A stretch of 64,000 nucleotides of DNA from Propionibacteriales bacterium. GTDB taxonomy: Bacteria; Actinomycetota; Actinomycetes; Propionibacteriales; Nocardioidaceae. The DNA is taken from the NCBI GenBank assembly GCA_026392465.1, contig JAPLCA010000030.1:1-64000 (forward strand), read 5' to 3'. The notes under the pieces are model-generated. The model worked only from the letters and a program-made list of their open reading frames with translations. It had not been told where the DNA came from and did no database searches. Of the stretch, positions 37,488 to 45,317 are shown piece by piece (the first letter of the stretch is position 1; each line of letters begins with the position of its first letter). Made by a program: the position numbers and the translations under genes.

Positions 37488-38021
37488 TCACACGGCGACG
37501 GCGGGTGAGGCTGCCGACGAGGACGCCGGTGTGGGCACCCAGAAGCGCTGCTCGCCCTCGTGGTTGATCCCGTCCGGCACGCCTCCGTTCTTCTCCACGA
37601 CGCGTCGGGAGGCGTGGTTGACGGGAGAGACCGTGAGGAGCGCGGGGGAGATGCCCAGGGCACCGGCCTTCACGAGTGCCTGGCGGAGCATCTCGGTGGC
37701 GTGTCCCTGGCCCTGCCACGGGCTGACCACGTGGTACCCGATGTGGCCGCCGCCCTGGTCGGCGATCAGGCGGTGCCGGATCACGAGGCTGCCGAGGTAG
37801 TACTCGCCGGAGACGAACCAGAACACCTCGGAGGGCACGCCCCATCGCTCGCGCACGCCGATGCGTTCCGCGACGAAGGCGTCGAAGTCGCGACTGGCGG
37901 CGGAGAGCCACTCCGCGCTGGCGCCACGGTGCCTCATGTCGGCCATCTCGCCGACCAGGTAGGTGGCACGCACGGCCGCCGTCGGCGCCACCAGGGTGGG
38001 CGGATCGGTGAGCGTGATCAT
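37488..38021 (-). CDS. GNAT family N-acetyltransferase (RimJ/RimL-like)
   Basis: A 177-residue acetyltransferase. The acetyl-CoA loop region is GGGHIGYHVVSPWQGQGHAT, with motif B in VSPVNHASRRVVEKNGGVPD, and an N-terminal half like RimJ/L-type enzymes. Substrate unknown (protein N-termini, antibiotics or amino acids are all possible). It lies 9 nt downstream of the DUF222-HNH gene on the same strand, so read-through from that gene is possible. Confidence 0.82.
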   Translation of the reverse strand: MITLTDPPTLVAPTAAVRATYLVGEMADMRHRGASAEWLSAASRDFDAFVAERIGVRERWGVPSEVFWFVSGEYYLGSLVIRHRLIADQGGGHIGYHVVSPWQGQGHATEMLRQALVKAGALGISPALLTVSPVNHASRRVVEKNGGVPDGINHEGEQRFWVPTPASSSAASPAVAV

Positions 38022-38030
38022 GAGGGCAGC

Positions 38031-39365
38031 CTACGGCGCGCGCGTCGCGCCCCTCCGTCGTCCGCCCCCTCGACGATGGTCCGCGATGCGGCGCGGGTCG
38101 AGGTGGTGGATCTCGACGAGCTGGAGGGTGCGGGGTCGCTGGGTCCAGGCGCGGGTGAACGCGGTGTCGGCGGGGATGGTGCGGGTGGGTAGGTGCCAGT
38201 GGGCGTTGCCGTGCTCGTCGTGGCTGACCGATAGTGCTCCTCGGGTCTTGAGTCCGTGGTGAGGCGGGCAGCGGTGGTGCAAGTTCGCCGCTTCGGTGGG
38301 TCCGCGTTGCTGCCCGGGTGGTTGTCCGGGTGGTGGGTCGGGGTCGTAGGGGATCTGGTGGTCCAGGTCGCAGGCGATGGCGGGGCGGGTGCAGCCGGGA
38401 ACGTCACACGTGCCGTCCACCAGGTTCAACGCCCTGCGGAGGGGCTGGGTGGGGAAGCGGCCGAGCTCGGTGATGTCGAGGATCCCGCCGTTCTCGTCGG
38501 TCAACAACCGCGAGAAGAGCGTCCCCTCTTGGGTGGCGAGCTCGGCGAGCAGGGCAGGGTCGAGGACGTGCTGCCCATCGGTGGAGACGCCCGGCTCGCT
38601 CGAGAGACCGAGCAGGGTGGCGAGGGAGACGGTGACGCCGAGGTGGAAGCGGCCCCGCCCTGACGTGGTGCTGGTGTCGTCCTTGCGCAGAAGGGTGTTC
38701 ACCAGGGCGTCGGCGCGGGCCTGCGCCAACGTCCGGGCGTCGTCCGGGCTCTGGCTGCGGGAGGCCTTCGCCGTCAGGGTCAGGTCACGATCGATCAGCA
38801 CCGCGTCGGTCGTGGGGATCAACGCCTGGAGCAGGCTCATCCCGTCATCCAGGGCGGTGATGGTGACGGTGCGGTCCGCTTGGGCGGCCGTGCGGCGCTC
38901 GGTGGCGTGGTCGGGTTCGACCCGGACGAGGAACCTGCGTAGCCAGCTCTTGAGCTGGCCGAGGGTGTGGGTGGTGGCGTAGGCGAGCACTTCCTCGTCC
39001 AGCCTGGTGATGTTCTCCGGCGCGTGGAGCTTCCAGGCGGTCGAGGCGATCTCGCGGGCTTTGGCTCGGTCGACCTCACCGGCCTGGTGCGCGGCCCACA
39101 CGGTGGGCAGGTCCATCACGAGGGTCCGGGTGGCCGAGACCAGGTTCGCGACCAGCCCCTGCGCGAGGTTGAGCTCTACGCCGATCTCGAGGATTGCGAC
39201 CTGCCGGGCGTCCTCCACCTGACGTGCGCTCAATCCTTGGGTGAGGGCGTCGGTGCGGCGGGTCTCGACGAACCGCAGCACCGCCCGCGCCTGCTCCGCC
39301 TCGGCAGCCCACACCCGACGCGACGCATCCATCGCGTCGGCCAGGAGGGTGTCGGTGGGGCTCAT
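38031..39365 (-). CDS. DUF222/HNH endonuclease (13E12-repeat family)
   Basis: A 444-residue protein: DUF222 helical domain (about residues 20-290; RVWAAEAEQARAVLRFVETR, LNLAQGLVANLVSAT) and a C-terminal HNH nuclease (CDVPGCTRPAIACDLDHQIPY, then AANLHHRCPPHHGLK) with two Cys pairs around the metal-binding HNH. Such genes occur in many copies in actinobacteria and resemble the REP13E12 family of mycobacteria, suspected selfish elements. A cluster of intergenic repeats begins about 90 nt upstream of its start. Confidence 0.88.
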   Translation of the reverse strand: MSPTDTLLADAMDASRRVWAAEAEQARAVLRFVETRRTDALTQGLSARQVEDARQVAILEIGVELNLAQGLVANLVSATRTLVMDLPTVWAAHQAGEVDRAKAREIASTAWKLHAPENITRLDEEVLAYATTHTLGQLKSWLRRFLVRVEPDHATERRTAAQADRTVTITALDDGMSLLQALIPTTDAVLIDRDLTLTAKASRSQSPDDARTLAQARADALVNTLLRKDDTSTTSGRGRFHLGVTVSLATLLGLSSEPGVSTDGQHVLDPALLAELATQEGTLFSRLLTDENGGILDITELGRFPTQPLRRALNLVDGTCDVPGCTRPAIACDLDHQIPYDPDPPPGQPPGQQRGPTEAANLHHRCPPHHGLKTRGALSVSHDEHGNAHWHLPTRTIPADTAFTRAWTQRPRTLQLVEIHHLDPRRIADHRRGGGRRRGATRAP

Positions 39366-39455
39366 AGTTCCAACCTAGGCACCCCCTCCGACACCACCCT
39401 CCAGCCCAGAAAACCCTTGTGGATGCTGGGGTTTCGGCGTGATTCACGCGGGACT

Positions 39456-39524
39456 GTTGCCGAGTGGTCTCGATACGCAGCCACGACGCTCCTTCGTCGC
39501 GCGTGACCGCTACTCGACCAGCGG
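39456..39524 (+). repeat. Intergenic repeat unit 1 (GTGGTCTCGATACG ... CTACTCGACCAGCGG)
   Basis: A 69-nt unit starting GTTGCCGAGTGGTCTCGATA and ending CTACTCGACCAGCGG, with an inner inverted CGACGC...GCGTCG-like core (CGACGCTCCTTCGTCGCG). The two ends are themselves imperfect inverted copies (TGGTCtCGA versus TCGACCA). The first of three units between the DUF222-HNH and EamA genes. Confidence 0.75.
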
Positions 39525-39531
39525 AACGTGT

Positions 39532-39615
39532 CGCTGGTCGAGTAGTCGACGCCGCTGGGGGCACCTCCCGCTTGCGGGGGCCGAAGGAGCAGGCGGCGAC
39601 GTATCGAGACCACTC
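39532..39615 (-). repeat. Intergenic repeat unit 2, inverted
   Basis: Same boundaries as unit 1 but reversed: it begins CGCTGGTCGAGTAG and ends GTATCGAGACCACTC. The interior differs (GGGGGCACCTCCCGCTTGCG and following), so only the ends are conserved. Units 1 and 2 face each other 7 nt apart and could form a large cruciform. Confidence 0.72.
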
Positions 39616-39649
39616 CAAGCGGTCGCTGGGGGCCGGTCCGCGCTGAACC

Positions 39650-39711
39650 GTTGCCGAGTGGTCTCGATACGTCCGAGCCTCGCAAGCTCGCCCGGACTAC
39701 TCGACCAGCGG
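39650..39711 (+). repeat. Intergenic repeat unit 3, overlapping the EamA stop codon
   Basis: A 62-nt unit GTTGCCGAGTGGTCTCGATA through CTACTCGACCAGCGG with an inner imperfect palindrome (GTCCGAGCCTCGCAAGCTCG). On the minus strand its CTGGTCGAGTAG end supplies the last residues and the TAG stop of the EamA transporter. Confidence 0.75.
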
Positions 39712-40653
39712 AGCGTGCCGGTGCTCGACCAGGAGCGGCCGTCGCCCGACCAGGCTTCCGGCGCGCGAGGGCGCGCGGCCGGACGCGTGGAAGAGCACGA
39801 TGCCGACCACGACGAGGACGAGGCCGGCGGCGAGCACGGGTCCGAGCGGCTCGCCCAGGAGGGGCGCCGCGACGGTCGCGGTGAGCACGGGACTCGACGC
39901 GCCTGCGACGGCACCGGCTCCGCTGCCGAGCTGGCGGACCGCCAGGGCGTAGCAGAGCGTGGACGCTATTCCCGTGCCGACACCGAGCAGCAGCACTGTG
40001 GCCAGCACCTCCGACGCGGCCGCCGTCCCGCCGAGCAGCGCGGACGGCCCGACCCCGAGCGCCACGGCGACCACCGCGCCGACGGTCGACCCAAGGCTGA
40101 CGAGGACGACCACGTCGAGCAGCCCGAGGGTCGTCCGGGCGAGGGCGAGTGTGTAGACGGCCCACAGCAGGCCGGCCGCGAGCAACGCGAGCACGCCGAC
40201 CGAGCCCCGGCCCGACGACATGGTGCTGGCGCTCACGGCGACTCCGCCCGTGATCAGCGCGAGCGCCACGACCCGACCCCGTGGGACGCCCTGCCGGCGC
40301 AGCACGAGGAGCGTGACGAACAGCGGCACGGTGCCGGGGACGAGCAGTCCGGTCAGCCCGGCGCTGGTGAGGTGGGCGCCGACGGCGAAGACCAGGAAGT
40401 GGGGGAGTCCACCGCCGAGCACCAGCGCCAGCGTGCCGACCCGCTCGTGCCGAGCGCGACGCAACGCCCCGGGGACCCAGGGAGCCAGCAGGACGAGGGG
40501 AGTGGCGAACCGGAGCAGGGCCACGTCGAGCGTCGTCAGGCCCGACGTCCCGAGCGCCCGGGTGGTGAGCGCGAAGGACGACCACAAGAGGATCGTGGCG
40601 AGCAGGGCGGCGGGGCCGGCCACGCCGCGTCCGGCCGGGACGGTTCTGGTCAT
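39697..40653 (-). CDS. EamA/DMT-family transporter
   Basis: A 318-residue exporter with ten predicted helices in two EamA repeats (LLATILLWSSFALTTRALG at the start; GTGIASTLCYALAVRQLGSG and GASSPVLTATVAAPLLGEPLG in the second). The last residues EHRHAPLVE do not fit a membrane-protein tail: they come from an intergenic repeat that also provides the TAG stop. Divergent from an Lrp/AsnC regulator 81 nt away, a common regulator-exporter layout for amino-acid efflux. Confidence 0.86.
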   Translation of the reverse strand: MTRTVPAGRGVAGPAALLATILLWSSFALTTRALGTSGLTTLDVALLRFATPLVLLAPWVPGALRRARHERVGTLALVLGGGLPHFLVFAVGAHLTSAGLTGLLVPGTVPLFVTLLVLRRQGVPRGRVVALALITGGVAVSASTMSSGRGSVGVLALLAAGLLWAVYTLALARTTLGLLDVVVLVSLGSTVGAVVAVALGVGPSALLGGTAAASEVLATVLLLGVGTGIASTLCYALAVRQLGSGAGAVAGASSPVLTATVAAPLLGEPLGPVLAAGLVLVVVGIVLFHASGRAPSRAGSLVGRRPLLVEHRHAPLVE

Positions 40654-40716
40654 GCCGCAACACTAGGGAGATCGCTGCGCCATTCGATTGCCTTTTCTGC
40701 TGTCGATGCTTCTCTC

Positions 40717-40735
40717 TGTGGCAGGATCTGCCACA
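40717..40735 (+). promoter_or_regulatory. Inverted repeat operator at the lrp start codon
   Basis: TGTGGCAG (40717-40724), GAT, CTGCCACA (40728-40735): perfect 8-bp arms whose last base is the A of the lrp ATG. Lrp/AsnC proteins often bind their own start region. Here binding would block initiation of lrp and lie close to the divergent EamA promoter. Function inferred. Confidence 0.6.
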
Positions 40736-41199
40736 TGAGTCGCTTCGACGCCATCGACCAGGCCATCCTGCACGAGCTGCAGGTGGACGGCCGCCTCACC
40801 AACCAGGAGCTCGCCGACCGCGTGGGCCTGTCGCCGTCGCCCTGCCTGCGCCGGGTGCGGGCACTGGAGTCCGCCGGCGTGATCAGCGGGTACCGGGCGG
40901 TGGTCGCCCAGCAGGAGGTGGGACTGAGCATCACCGCCTTCGTCAGGCTGCGGCTGTCGTCGCACGCGACCGACACCGTGGAGGCCGTCGAGGAGGAGCT
41001 GCGGGCTCTTCCTGAGGTGGTCGAGGCCTACGTCCTGGCCGGCGACCACGACTACCTCCTGAAGGTGGTCGCCGAGTCGTTCGCGAGCTACGAGCAGCTG
41101 CTGCGCGACCGGATCCGCGACATCCCGTCGCTCGCGTCGATCGAGACGACGTTCGCCTTCGGCACCACGAAGGAGCCGTCGCCCGTCCCGGTGCCGTAG
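40735..41199 (+). CDS. Lrp/AsnC family transcriptional regulator
   Basis: A 154-residue regulator: N-terminal HTH (about residues 4-50; IDQAILHELQVDGRLTNQEL, VGLSPSPCLRRVRALESAGV) and a C-terminal RAM effector domain (about 65-145; VVEAYVLAGDHDYLLKVV). It resembles the LrpB/LysM-like feast-famine regulators that sense amino acids and control exporters. ATG 40735 is the only good start and is overlapped by an inverted repeat. Likely controls the divergent EamA gene. Confidence 0.9.
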   Translation: MSRFDAIDQAILHELQVDGRLTNQELADRVGLSPSPCLRRVRALESAGVISGYRAVVAQQEVGLSITAFVRLRLSSHATDTVEAVEEELRALPEVVEAYVLAGDHDYLLKVVAESFASYEQLLRDRIRDIPSLASIETTFAFGTTKEPSPVPVP

Positions 41200-41292
41200 G
41201 GGAGAGGGGAGCGGGGCTGCTCGTCCCGCGACGACACCGGTGGCGCGTCTGGCGCCGAGCGGCGTGCTCGAGACGCGCCTAGGGTCGAGGAC

Positions 41293-42372
41293 ATGGGGGA
41301 GACGACGCGGACCGCTCTGGCCGCAGGAGCCACCGGCATCGCAGGCTCGGCACTGTGCCGGGAGCTGGTCGAACAGGGCTGGGAGGTGCTGGGGCTGTCG
41401 CGCAGCGGCCGCTCGCCCGCGGACGGGGTGCGCGGCGTCGCAGCCGACCTGACCGACGCGCAGTCGCTGAGCGACGCCCTCGCACCGCACGCGCCGACCC
41501 ACGTGTTCGTGACGGCCTGGATGCGTCAGGAGGACGAGACGGCGAACATCCGCGTCAACGGGCGCATGGTGCGCGACCTCCTCGCCGCCGTCACCCAGCC
41601 GGGCAGCGTTCGGCACGTCGCGCTGGTGACCGGACTCAAGCACTATCTCGGTCCGTTCGAGGCGTACGGGAAGGGGGAGGTGCCCGACACCCCCTTCCGC
41701 GAGGACGAGCCTCGCCTGCCGTACCCGAACTTCTACTACGCGCAGGAGGACGAGCTGTTCGCCGCGGCGGAACGGATGGGCTTCACGTGGTCCGTGCACC
41801 GGGCCCACACCGTGATCGGTGCCGCCGTGGGCAACGCGATGAACATGGGACAGACGCTCGCGGTCCAGGCCGCGATCTGTCGGGAGGAGGGGAGACCGAT
41901 GGTCTTCCCGGGGTCGCGGACCCAGTGGGACGGCCTCACCGACATGACGGACGCGGGTCTGCTCGCCGAGCACCTGGTCTGGGCGGCCACCACGCCGGCC
42001 GCTGCCGGCACGGCGTTCAACGTGGTCGACGGCGACGTCTTCCGCTGGCGGTGGCTGTGGCCCTTGCTGGCCGCGCGGCTGGGCGTCGACGCGGAGGGCT
42101 TCGACACCGAGCCGCGACCCCTGGAGGAGCAGATGGTCGACGCCGCCGCGACGTGGTCGAGGATCGCCGAGCGTGAGCGGCTCGTGGAGTCCGACGTGGA
42201 CCGCGTGGCCTCGTGGTGGCACACGGACGGTGACCTGGGCCGAGAGGTGGAGTGTCTCGCCGACATGACCCGGAGCCGCGTGCTCGGCTTCACGGGCTAC
42301 CGGCCCACGCTGCAGGCGTTCCTCGACCTGTTCGACCGTCTCGAGGAGGCACGGGTCGTCCCACGGCCGTGA
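41293..42372 (+). CDS. PRISE-type SDR (progesterone-5-beta-reductase-like)
   Basis: A 359-residue NAD(P)H-dependent reductase. GATGIAGSALCRELVEQGWE (about residues 12-31) is the Rossmann loop. VTGLKHYLGPFEAYGKG and NFYYAQEDELFAAAE match the iridoid-synthase/PRISE group, which places the catalytic Tyr in that YYxxED motif. Members reduce activated C=C bonds of enones. ATG 41293 follows TAGGGT (41280-41285) by 7 nt, suggesting leaderless expression. It has no functional neighbour. Confidence 0.84.
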   Translation: MGETTRTALAAGATGIAGSALCRELVEQGWEVLGLSRSGRSPADGVRGVAADLTDAQSLSDALAPHAPTHVFVTAWMRQEDETANIRVNGRMVRDLLAAVTQPGSVRHVALVTGLKHYLGPFEAYGKGEVPDTPFREDEPRLPYPNFYYAQEDELFAAAERMGFTWSVHRAHTVIGAAVGNAMNMGQTLAVQAAICREEGRPMVFPGSRTQWDGLTDMTDAGLLAEHLVWAATTPAAAGTAFNVVDGDVFRWRWLWPLLAARLGVDAEGFDTEPRPLEEQMVDAAATWSRIAERERLVESDVDRVASWWHTDGDLGREVECLADMTRSRVLGFTGYRPTLQAFLDLFDRLEEARVVPRP

Positions 42373-42378
42373 GCAGGG

Positions 42379-42558
42379 TCAGGACTGCGCCATGCAGACC
42401 GCACCCGCCAGCATGAGCGTGATCGACCCGGCCACGAGGACCGTCTCGGCACCGCCCCAGGCGCCGCCGTCCGTCAGGGCGAGTCGCGTCGCCGACCTGG
42501 CGAACGAGATCATGCCGGTCAGCATGACGGCGATGCCCAGCAGCTCCAGCAGCGACAT
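42379..42558 (-). CDS. Small two-helix membrane protein
   Basis: A 59-residue protein with two helices (about residues 5-22 and 36-55) joined by a short Gly-rich loop (DGGAWGGAE). Start at ATG 42558, with GAGAGGAG about 9 nt upstream. No homology recognised. It ends 6 nt from the convergent PRISE gene. Confidence 0.6.
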   Translation of the reverse strand: MSLLELLGIAVMLTGMISFARSATRLALTDGGAWGGAETVLVAGSITLMLAGAVCMAQS

Positions 42559-42772
42559 GGCGCACGCTCCTCTCGGGTCGCCCTGACGACCCGGTCCACG
42601 TGGCGGCTCGTCCGCACCCGTCCTCACAGGCTCACCCGTGACGGCCGCTCCTGCCGGACGAGTGGTGGGTGAACAGGTTCTGAACACCTACGGACCGCGT
42701 CGGGAAACCCATCGGAGGCGCCGCCGTCGACGGGGGTTGACCCGGCGTACGCACCCTGGAAGCCTGACCCCC

Positions 42773-43612
42773 GTGGCGAACGAGTCCCGTCTGGACCTCG
42801 TCGAGGGGCGCCGACGTCGTGCGTTGGCCACGTGCGTCGCGGGCGTCCCGCTGGCGTGGTTGGCGATGTTCCGCTCGGAGGATCTGGTGTCGTCCCGGAC
42901 CGTGCGGTTCACCACGAGCTGGGAGTCGGCAGCCGGACGGCTGGACGATCCGCAGCACCTGCGGCACATGTTCGCCGCGTACGGCGACGTCGCGGAGTAC
43001 ACGCGCCTGCTGTCGCGGACGATCGACGCGCAGACGGCGACGCGGGGGAGGACACGGGTGTCCGTCGACGTCGGCGAGATCGCGGGGGAGCACCCCGATC
43101 CGCGCGCGTGGGCCCGGGCGCTGGCGAAGGCGCTCGACGCGCTCGACGGACCGACGCCGACGCCCGCGCCGACTGCCAGATCGGAGGCCGTCGAGCCGGA
43201 GCTGACGGAGATCGACAAGATCAGACGACTGCGCCTCGCCGGCGACCTCGGGATCGGGGAGGCCCGATCACGCCTGCGGGAGCACGGCGGCGACCTGGCC
43301 GCGGCACTCGCCGCCGTCGAGGCGACCAAGAGCCACGACGAGCGCGCCAGGGATCGAGCCGGCGCCTTCCTCGCCAGTCTCGCCGATCCGCGACCGTCCG
43401 TCCCGTTGCCGCCGTGGCAGGTGCTACTCGAGGCCAGCGCCCTCGAGCTCGGCACGCCGTTCCCGCCGGCCGACGCACTGGTGGGCCCGTCCACGGCAGC
43501 CGACAGCGACATCCGGGTCCACGCCCGCCTGCTCGGCGAGGGCGTCGTGCCTGGCACCGTGAGCTGGGAGCCGGGCCAGCCCGTGAGCTGGGAGCCGGGC
43601 CAGCCGAGGTGA
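42773..43612 (+). CDS. Uncharacterised protein with C-terminal tandem duplication
   Basis: A 279-residue soluble protein with no recognised domain. The N-terminal part (about 1-115) is helical and Arg-rich (LVEGRRRRALATCVAGVPLA). A middle acidic-Pro linker (PTPTPAPTARSEAVEPELTE) leads to a helical segment (KIRRLRLAGDLGIGEARSRL, about 145-165) reminiscent of small UBA-like or ribosomal L7-type repeats; this is weak. The end carries two copies of VSWEPGQP from a 24-bp duplication. The GTG at 42773 is the first plausible start after the upstream noncoding stretch. Confidence 0.6.
   Translation: MANESRLDLVEGRRRRALATCVAGVPLAWLAMFRSEDLVSSRTVRFTTSWESAAGRLDDPQHLRHMFAAYGDVAEYTRLLSRTIDAQTATRGRTRVSVDVGEIAGEHPDPRAWARALAKALDALDGPTPTPAPTARSEAVEPELTEIDKIRRLRLAGDLGIGEARSRLREHGGDLAAALAAVEATKSHDERARDRAGAFLASLADPRPSVPLPPWQVLLEASALELGTPFPPADALVGPSTAADSDIRVHARLLGEGVVPGTVSWEPGQPVSWEPGQPR
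43559..43606 (+). repeat. 24-bp tandem duplication
   Basis: Two adjacent 24-nt copies (43559-43582 and 43583-43606) that differ at one base, encoding VSWEPGQP twice at the C-terminus of the preceding gene. Confidence 0.85.
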
Positions 43613-43634
43613 GGTGACGTGCGGTCTCGCACAG

Positions 43635-43670
43635 CGAGGCGCCCGGCCCCTGAGGGGACCGGGCGCCTCG
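43635..43670. terminator. Bidirectional hairpin terminator
   Basis: CGAGGCGCCCGG (43635-43646) pairs with CCGGGCGCCTCG (43659-43670), with an inner CCCC/GGGG, between two convergent genes. Strong GC stem, no clear U-tract. Confidence 0.75.
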
Positions 43671-43692
43671 GCGGATGACTTGCCGGTCAGGC

Positions 43693-44007
43693 TCAGTGGC
43701 AGTTCTTCACGCGCGACTGGCCGTTGCTGTGCTTCCACTGGAAGTTGCGGGTGCTGTGCCCGTCCCCGTGCCCCGTCGCGTAGTACGCCGAGGGGACGCT
43801 GTCGATCCTGATGTACTCGTTGGTCTGCACGGTGTAGCTCGTGACGCCGGCGTCGTTCCAGAACTGGATGTTCTCCGCGGCCTGGCACAGCTCGCCGTAG
43901 AGGGGCGTGTCACCGGCGGCGTGGGCCGCATTCTGCGCGACGCCGAGCGTGGCGGCCGTCACGGCCATCGTCGCGACCGCTGCCTTGGCGGCTTGACTGA
44001 TCTTCAT
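43693..44007 (-). CDS. Small secreted protein of unknown function
   Basis: A 104-residue preprotein. Sec signal with KISQAAKAAVA start and an AHA-A cleavage site at about residue 30 leaves a 74-residue mature protein with two cysteines (ELCQAAEN and VKNCH at the very end), possibly disulfide linked. It is rich in Tyr, His and Asn (SAYYATGHGDGHSTRNFQWK). No domain recognised. ATG 44007 with GAGAGGAG about 7 nt upstream. It stands alone, followed by a strong terminator. Confidence 0.72.
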   Translation of the reverse strand: MKISQAAKAAVATMAVTAATLGVAQNAAHAAGDTPLYGELCQAAENIQFWNDAGVTSYTVQTNEYIRIDSVPSAYYATGHGDGHSTRNFQWKHSNGQSRVKNCH

Positions 44008-44373
44008 GGTGCTCTCCTCTCGTCAGAGGTCGGCGCATGGTTGCGTCGGCCAACTGATCGCAGTACAGAGCGTGCCGGTGACCACCGTCAAGGAGACAGT
44101 CGACGTTGTGGGAAGAACGTACGGGTATCGGAGATGAAGGGCGGCGGCAGCGCCCTCGGAAGCGCTACCGCCGCCTCGGGCCCGCCTGACGCGAAGGAAC
44201 GACCGCCGACGTGCCCAGGTGAACCGTACGGCTCATGGCGAGCGACACGGGGGCGAAGTTGGACGATCTGCGCAGTACGCGGATGCGTCTCAGTAGTCGA
44301 CCGGCCGCAGGAGTGATCCACTACTTGACATAATGTGCATTATCGGATCGACATGAACGAGCCGAGAGGGGCG
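44008..44373. other. 366-bp gene-free region with a hairpin and an AT-rich inverted repeat
   Basis: No convincing gene. It holds a GC hairpin (GGCGGCGG...CCGCCGCC, 44140-44175) and, at 44325-44343, TTGACATAATGTGCATTAT, in which ATAATG-TG-CATTAT is a perfect inverted repeat in far lower GC than the surroundings. A 34-codon plus-strand frame from ATG 44353 runs into the antisense of the hydrolase and is probably not a gene. Confidence 0.6.
44330..44343. promoter_or_regulatory. AT-rich inverted repeat ATAATG-TG-CATTAT
   Basis: A 14-bp perfect inverted repeat preceded by TTGACA (44325-44330). It looks like an operator for a MarR/PadR/TetR-type repressor, but no regulator gene flanks it and no intact gene starts within 100 nt on the plus strand. 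Confidence 0.4.
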
Positions 44374-45174
44374 TCAAGAGCCCGCGCGCACCGCGGCGTC
44401 GTGACGGTGCACGTGGTCGTCCAGCAGCGCGCTCCACGCGCGGACGTCGTCGGGTGACGCGGCCACGACGAGCGAGCTCGACGGCCACAGGGCGTGCAGC
44501 GTCTCCGCGGTGCTCAGCGGGTGCGCCGGGTCGTCGGTCCAGGCCATCAGCTGCGTGGGCACGTCGAGCGTCGCCAGCGCCGCGGTCGGCGGAAGGTCGG
44601 AACGCGCAGCGCCCCGTAGGACCGTCGGAAGCAACGCCTCGGCGACGTCGGGCACCGTGTCGGGACGGCCGCGCGTCGCCGGCGGCGGGACGGCGTCGGC
44701 CGCCAGCGCGACGAACGCGTCGACGCCCGACGTCTCGACCAGCCGGGCCGCCGCCTCGTACTCGGCCGCCTTGGCACGCCGGGACGCCCAGGCCGTCGGC
44801 GGGATCATGAGCGTCAGCGACGCGAACCGGCCCGGATCCGCGAGGGCGGCGTGCAGCAGCGTGGCCGTTCCCATCGACCCCCCGAGACCGTGGACCTGCT
44901 CCCCCGGGAAGAATCTTTCGACCACGTGTTCGAGGTCGTCGGCGAGCCGGGGCCAGGTGTAGTCCTCCACGACCCGCCTGCCGGTGGACAGACCGTGACC
45001 ACGCGCGTCGTAGCGCAGCAGCCGCAGGCCGGGCACACGCGCCGCGACGTCGAGGCCGAGCACCGCGTCACGTCGCCGGCTCGAGGTCAGCCCGTGCAGC
45101 ACGACGACCGCCGGGCCGTCGTCGCCCTGCACGTCGACGTCCAGGACGGCTCCAGGCACGGTCACGGACGACAT
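44374..45174 (-). CDS. Alpha/beta hydrolase
   Basis: A 266-residue hydrolase: VVLHGLTSSRR oxyanion strand, GLGGSMGTATLL as the nucleophile region (GGSMG in place of the usual GxSxG order), TDDPAHPLS acidic loop. The end SPDDVRAWSALLDDHVHRHDA holds candidate His residues, but the canonical GH before helix 6 is not obvious, so the catalytic set may be altered. ATG 45174 has GAGGAG about 9 nt upstream. It diverges from the condensation-GNAT gene, 143 nt away. Confidence 0.75.
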   Translation of the reverse strand: MSSVTVPGAVLDVDVQGDDGPAVVVLHGLTSSRRRDAVLGLDVAARVPGLRLLRYDARGHGLSTGRRVVEDYTWPRLADDLEHVVERFFPGEQVHGLGGSMGTATLLHAALADPGRFASLTLMIPPTAWASRRAKAAEYEAAARLVETSGVDAFVALAADAVPPPATRGRPDTVPDVAEALLPTVLRGAARSDLPPTAALATLDVPTQLMAWTDDPAHPLSTAETLHALWPSSSLVVAASPDDVRAWSALLDDHVHRHDAAVRAGS

Positions 45175-45317
45175 GGCGGGCGGCTCCTCGGTCTCGGGAC
45201 CTCCCAGACTACGACCGCGGGGTGCCCGCACGGACCTCCGCGCGCCCGTTGTGAGCGACGAGACACGCAGACGCCGACGGGACGCGCGACGTCCGGGCCG
45301 GCCCTAGAGTGACGACC

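Noticed and set aside
39439-40734. Long plus-strand frame upstream of lrp
   Set aside because: It is antisense to the EamA gene and passes through the intergenic repeats. The lrp start is ATG 40735.
44088-44321. 77-codon minus-strand frame in the gene-free gap
   Set aside because: No ribosome-binding site, no recognisable protein features, and it spans the GC hairpin.
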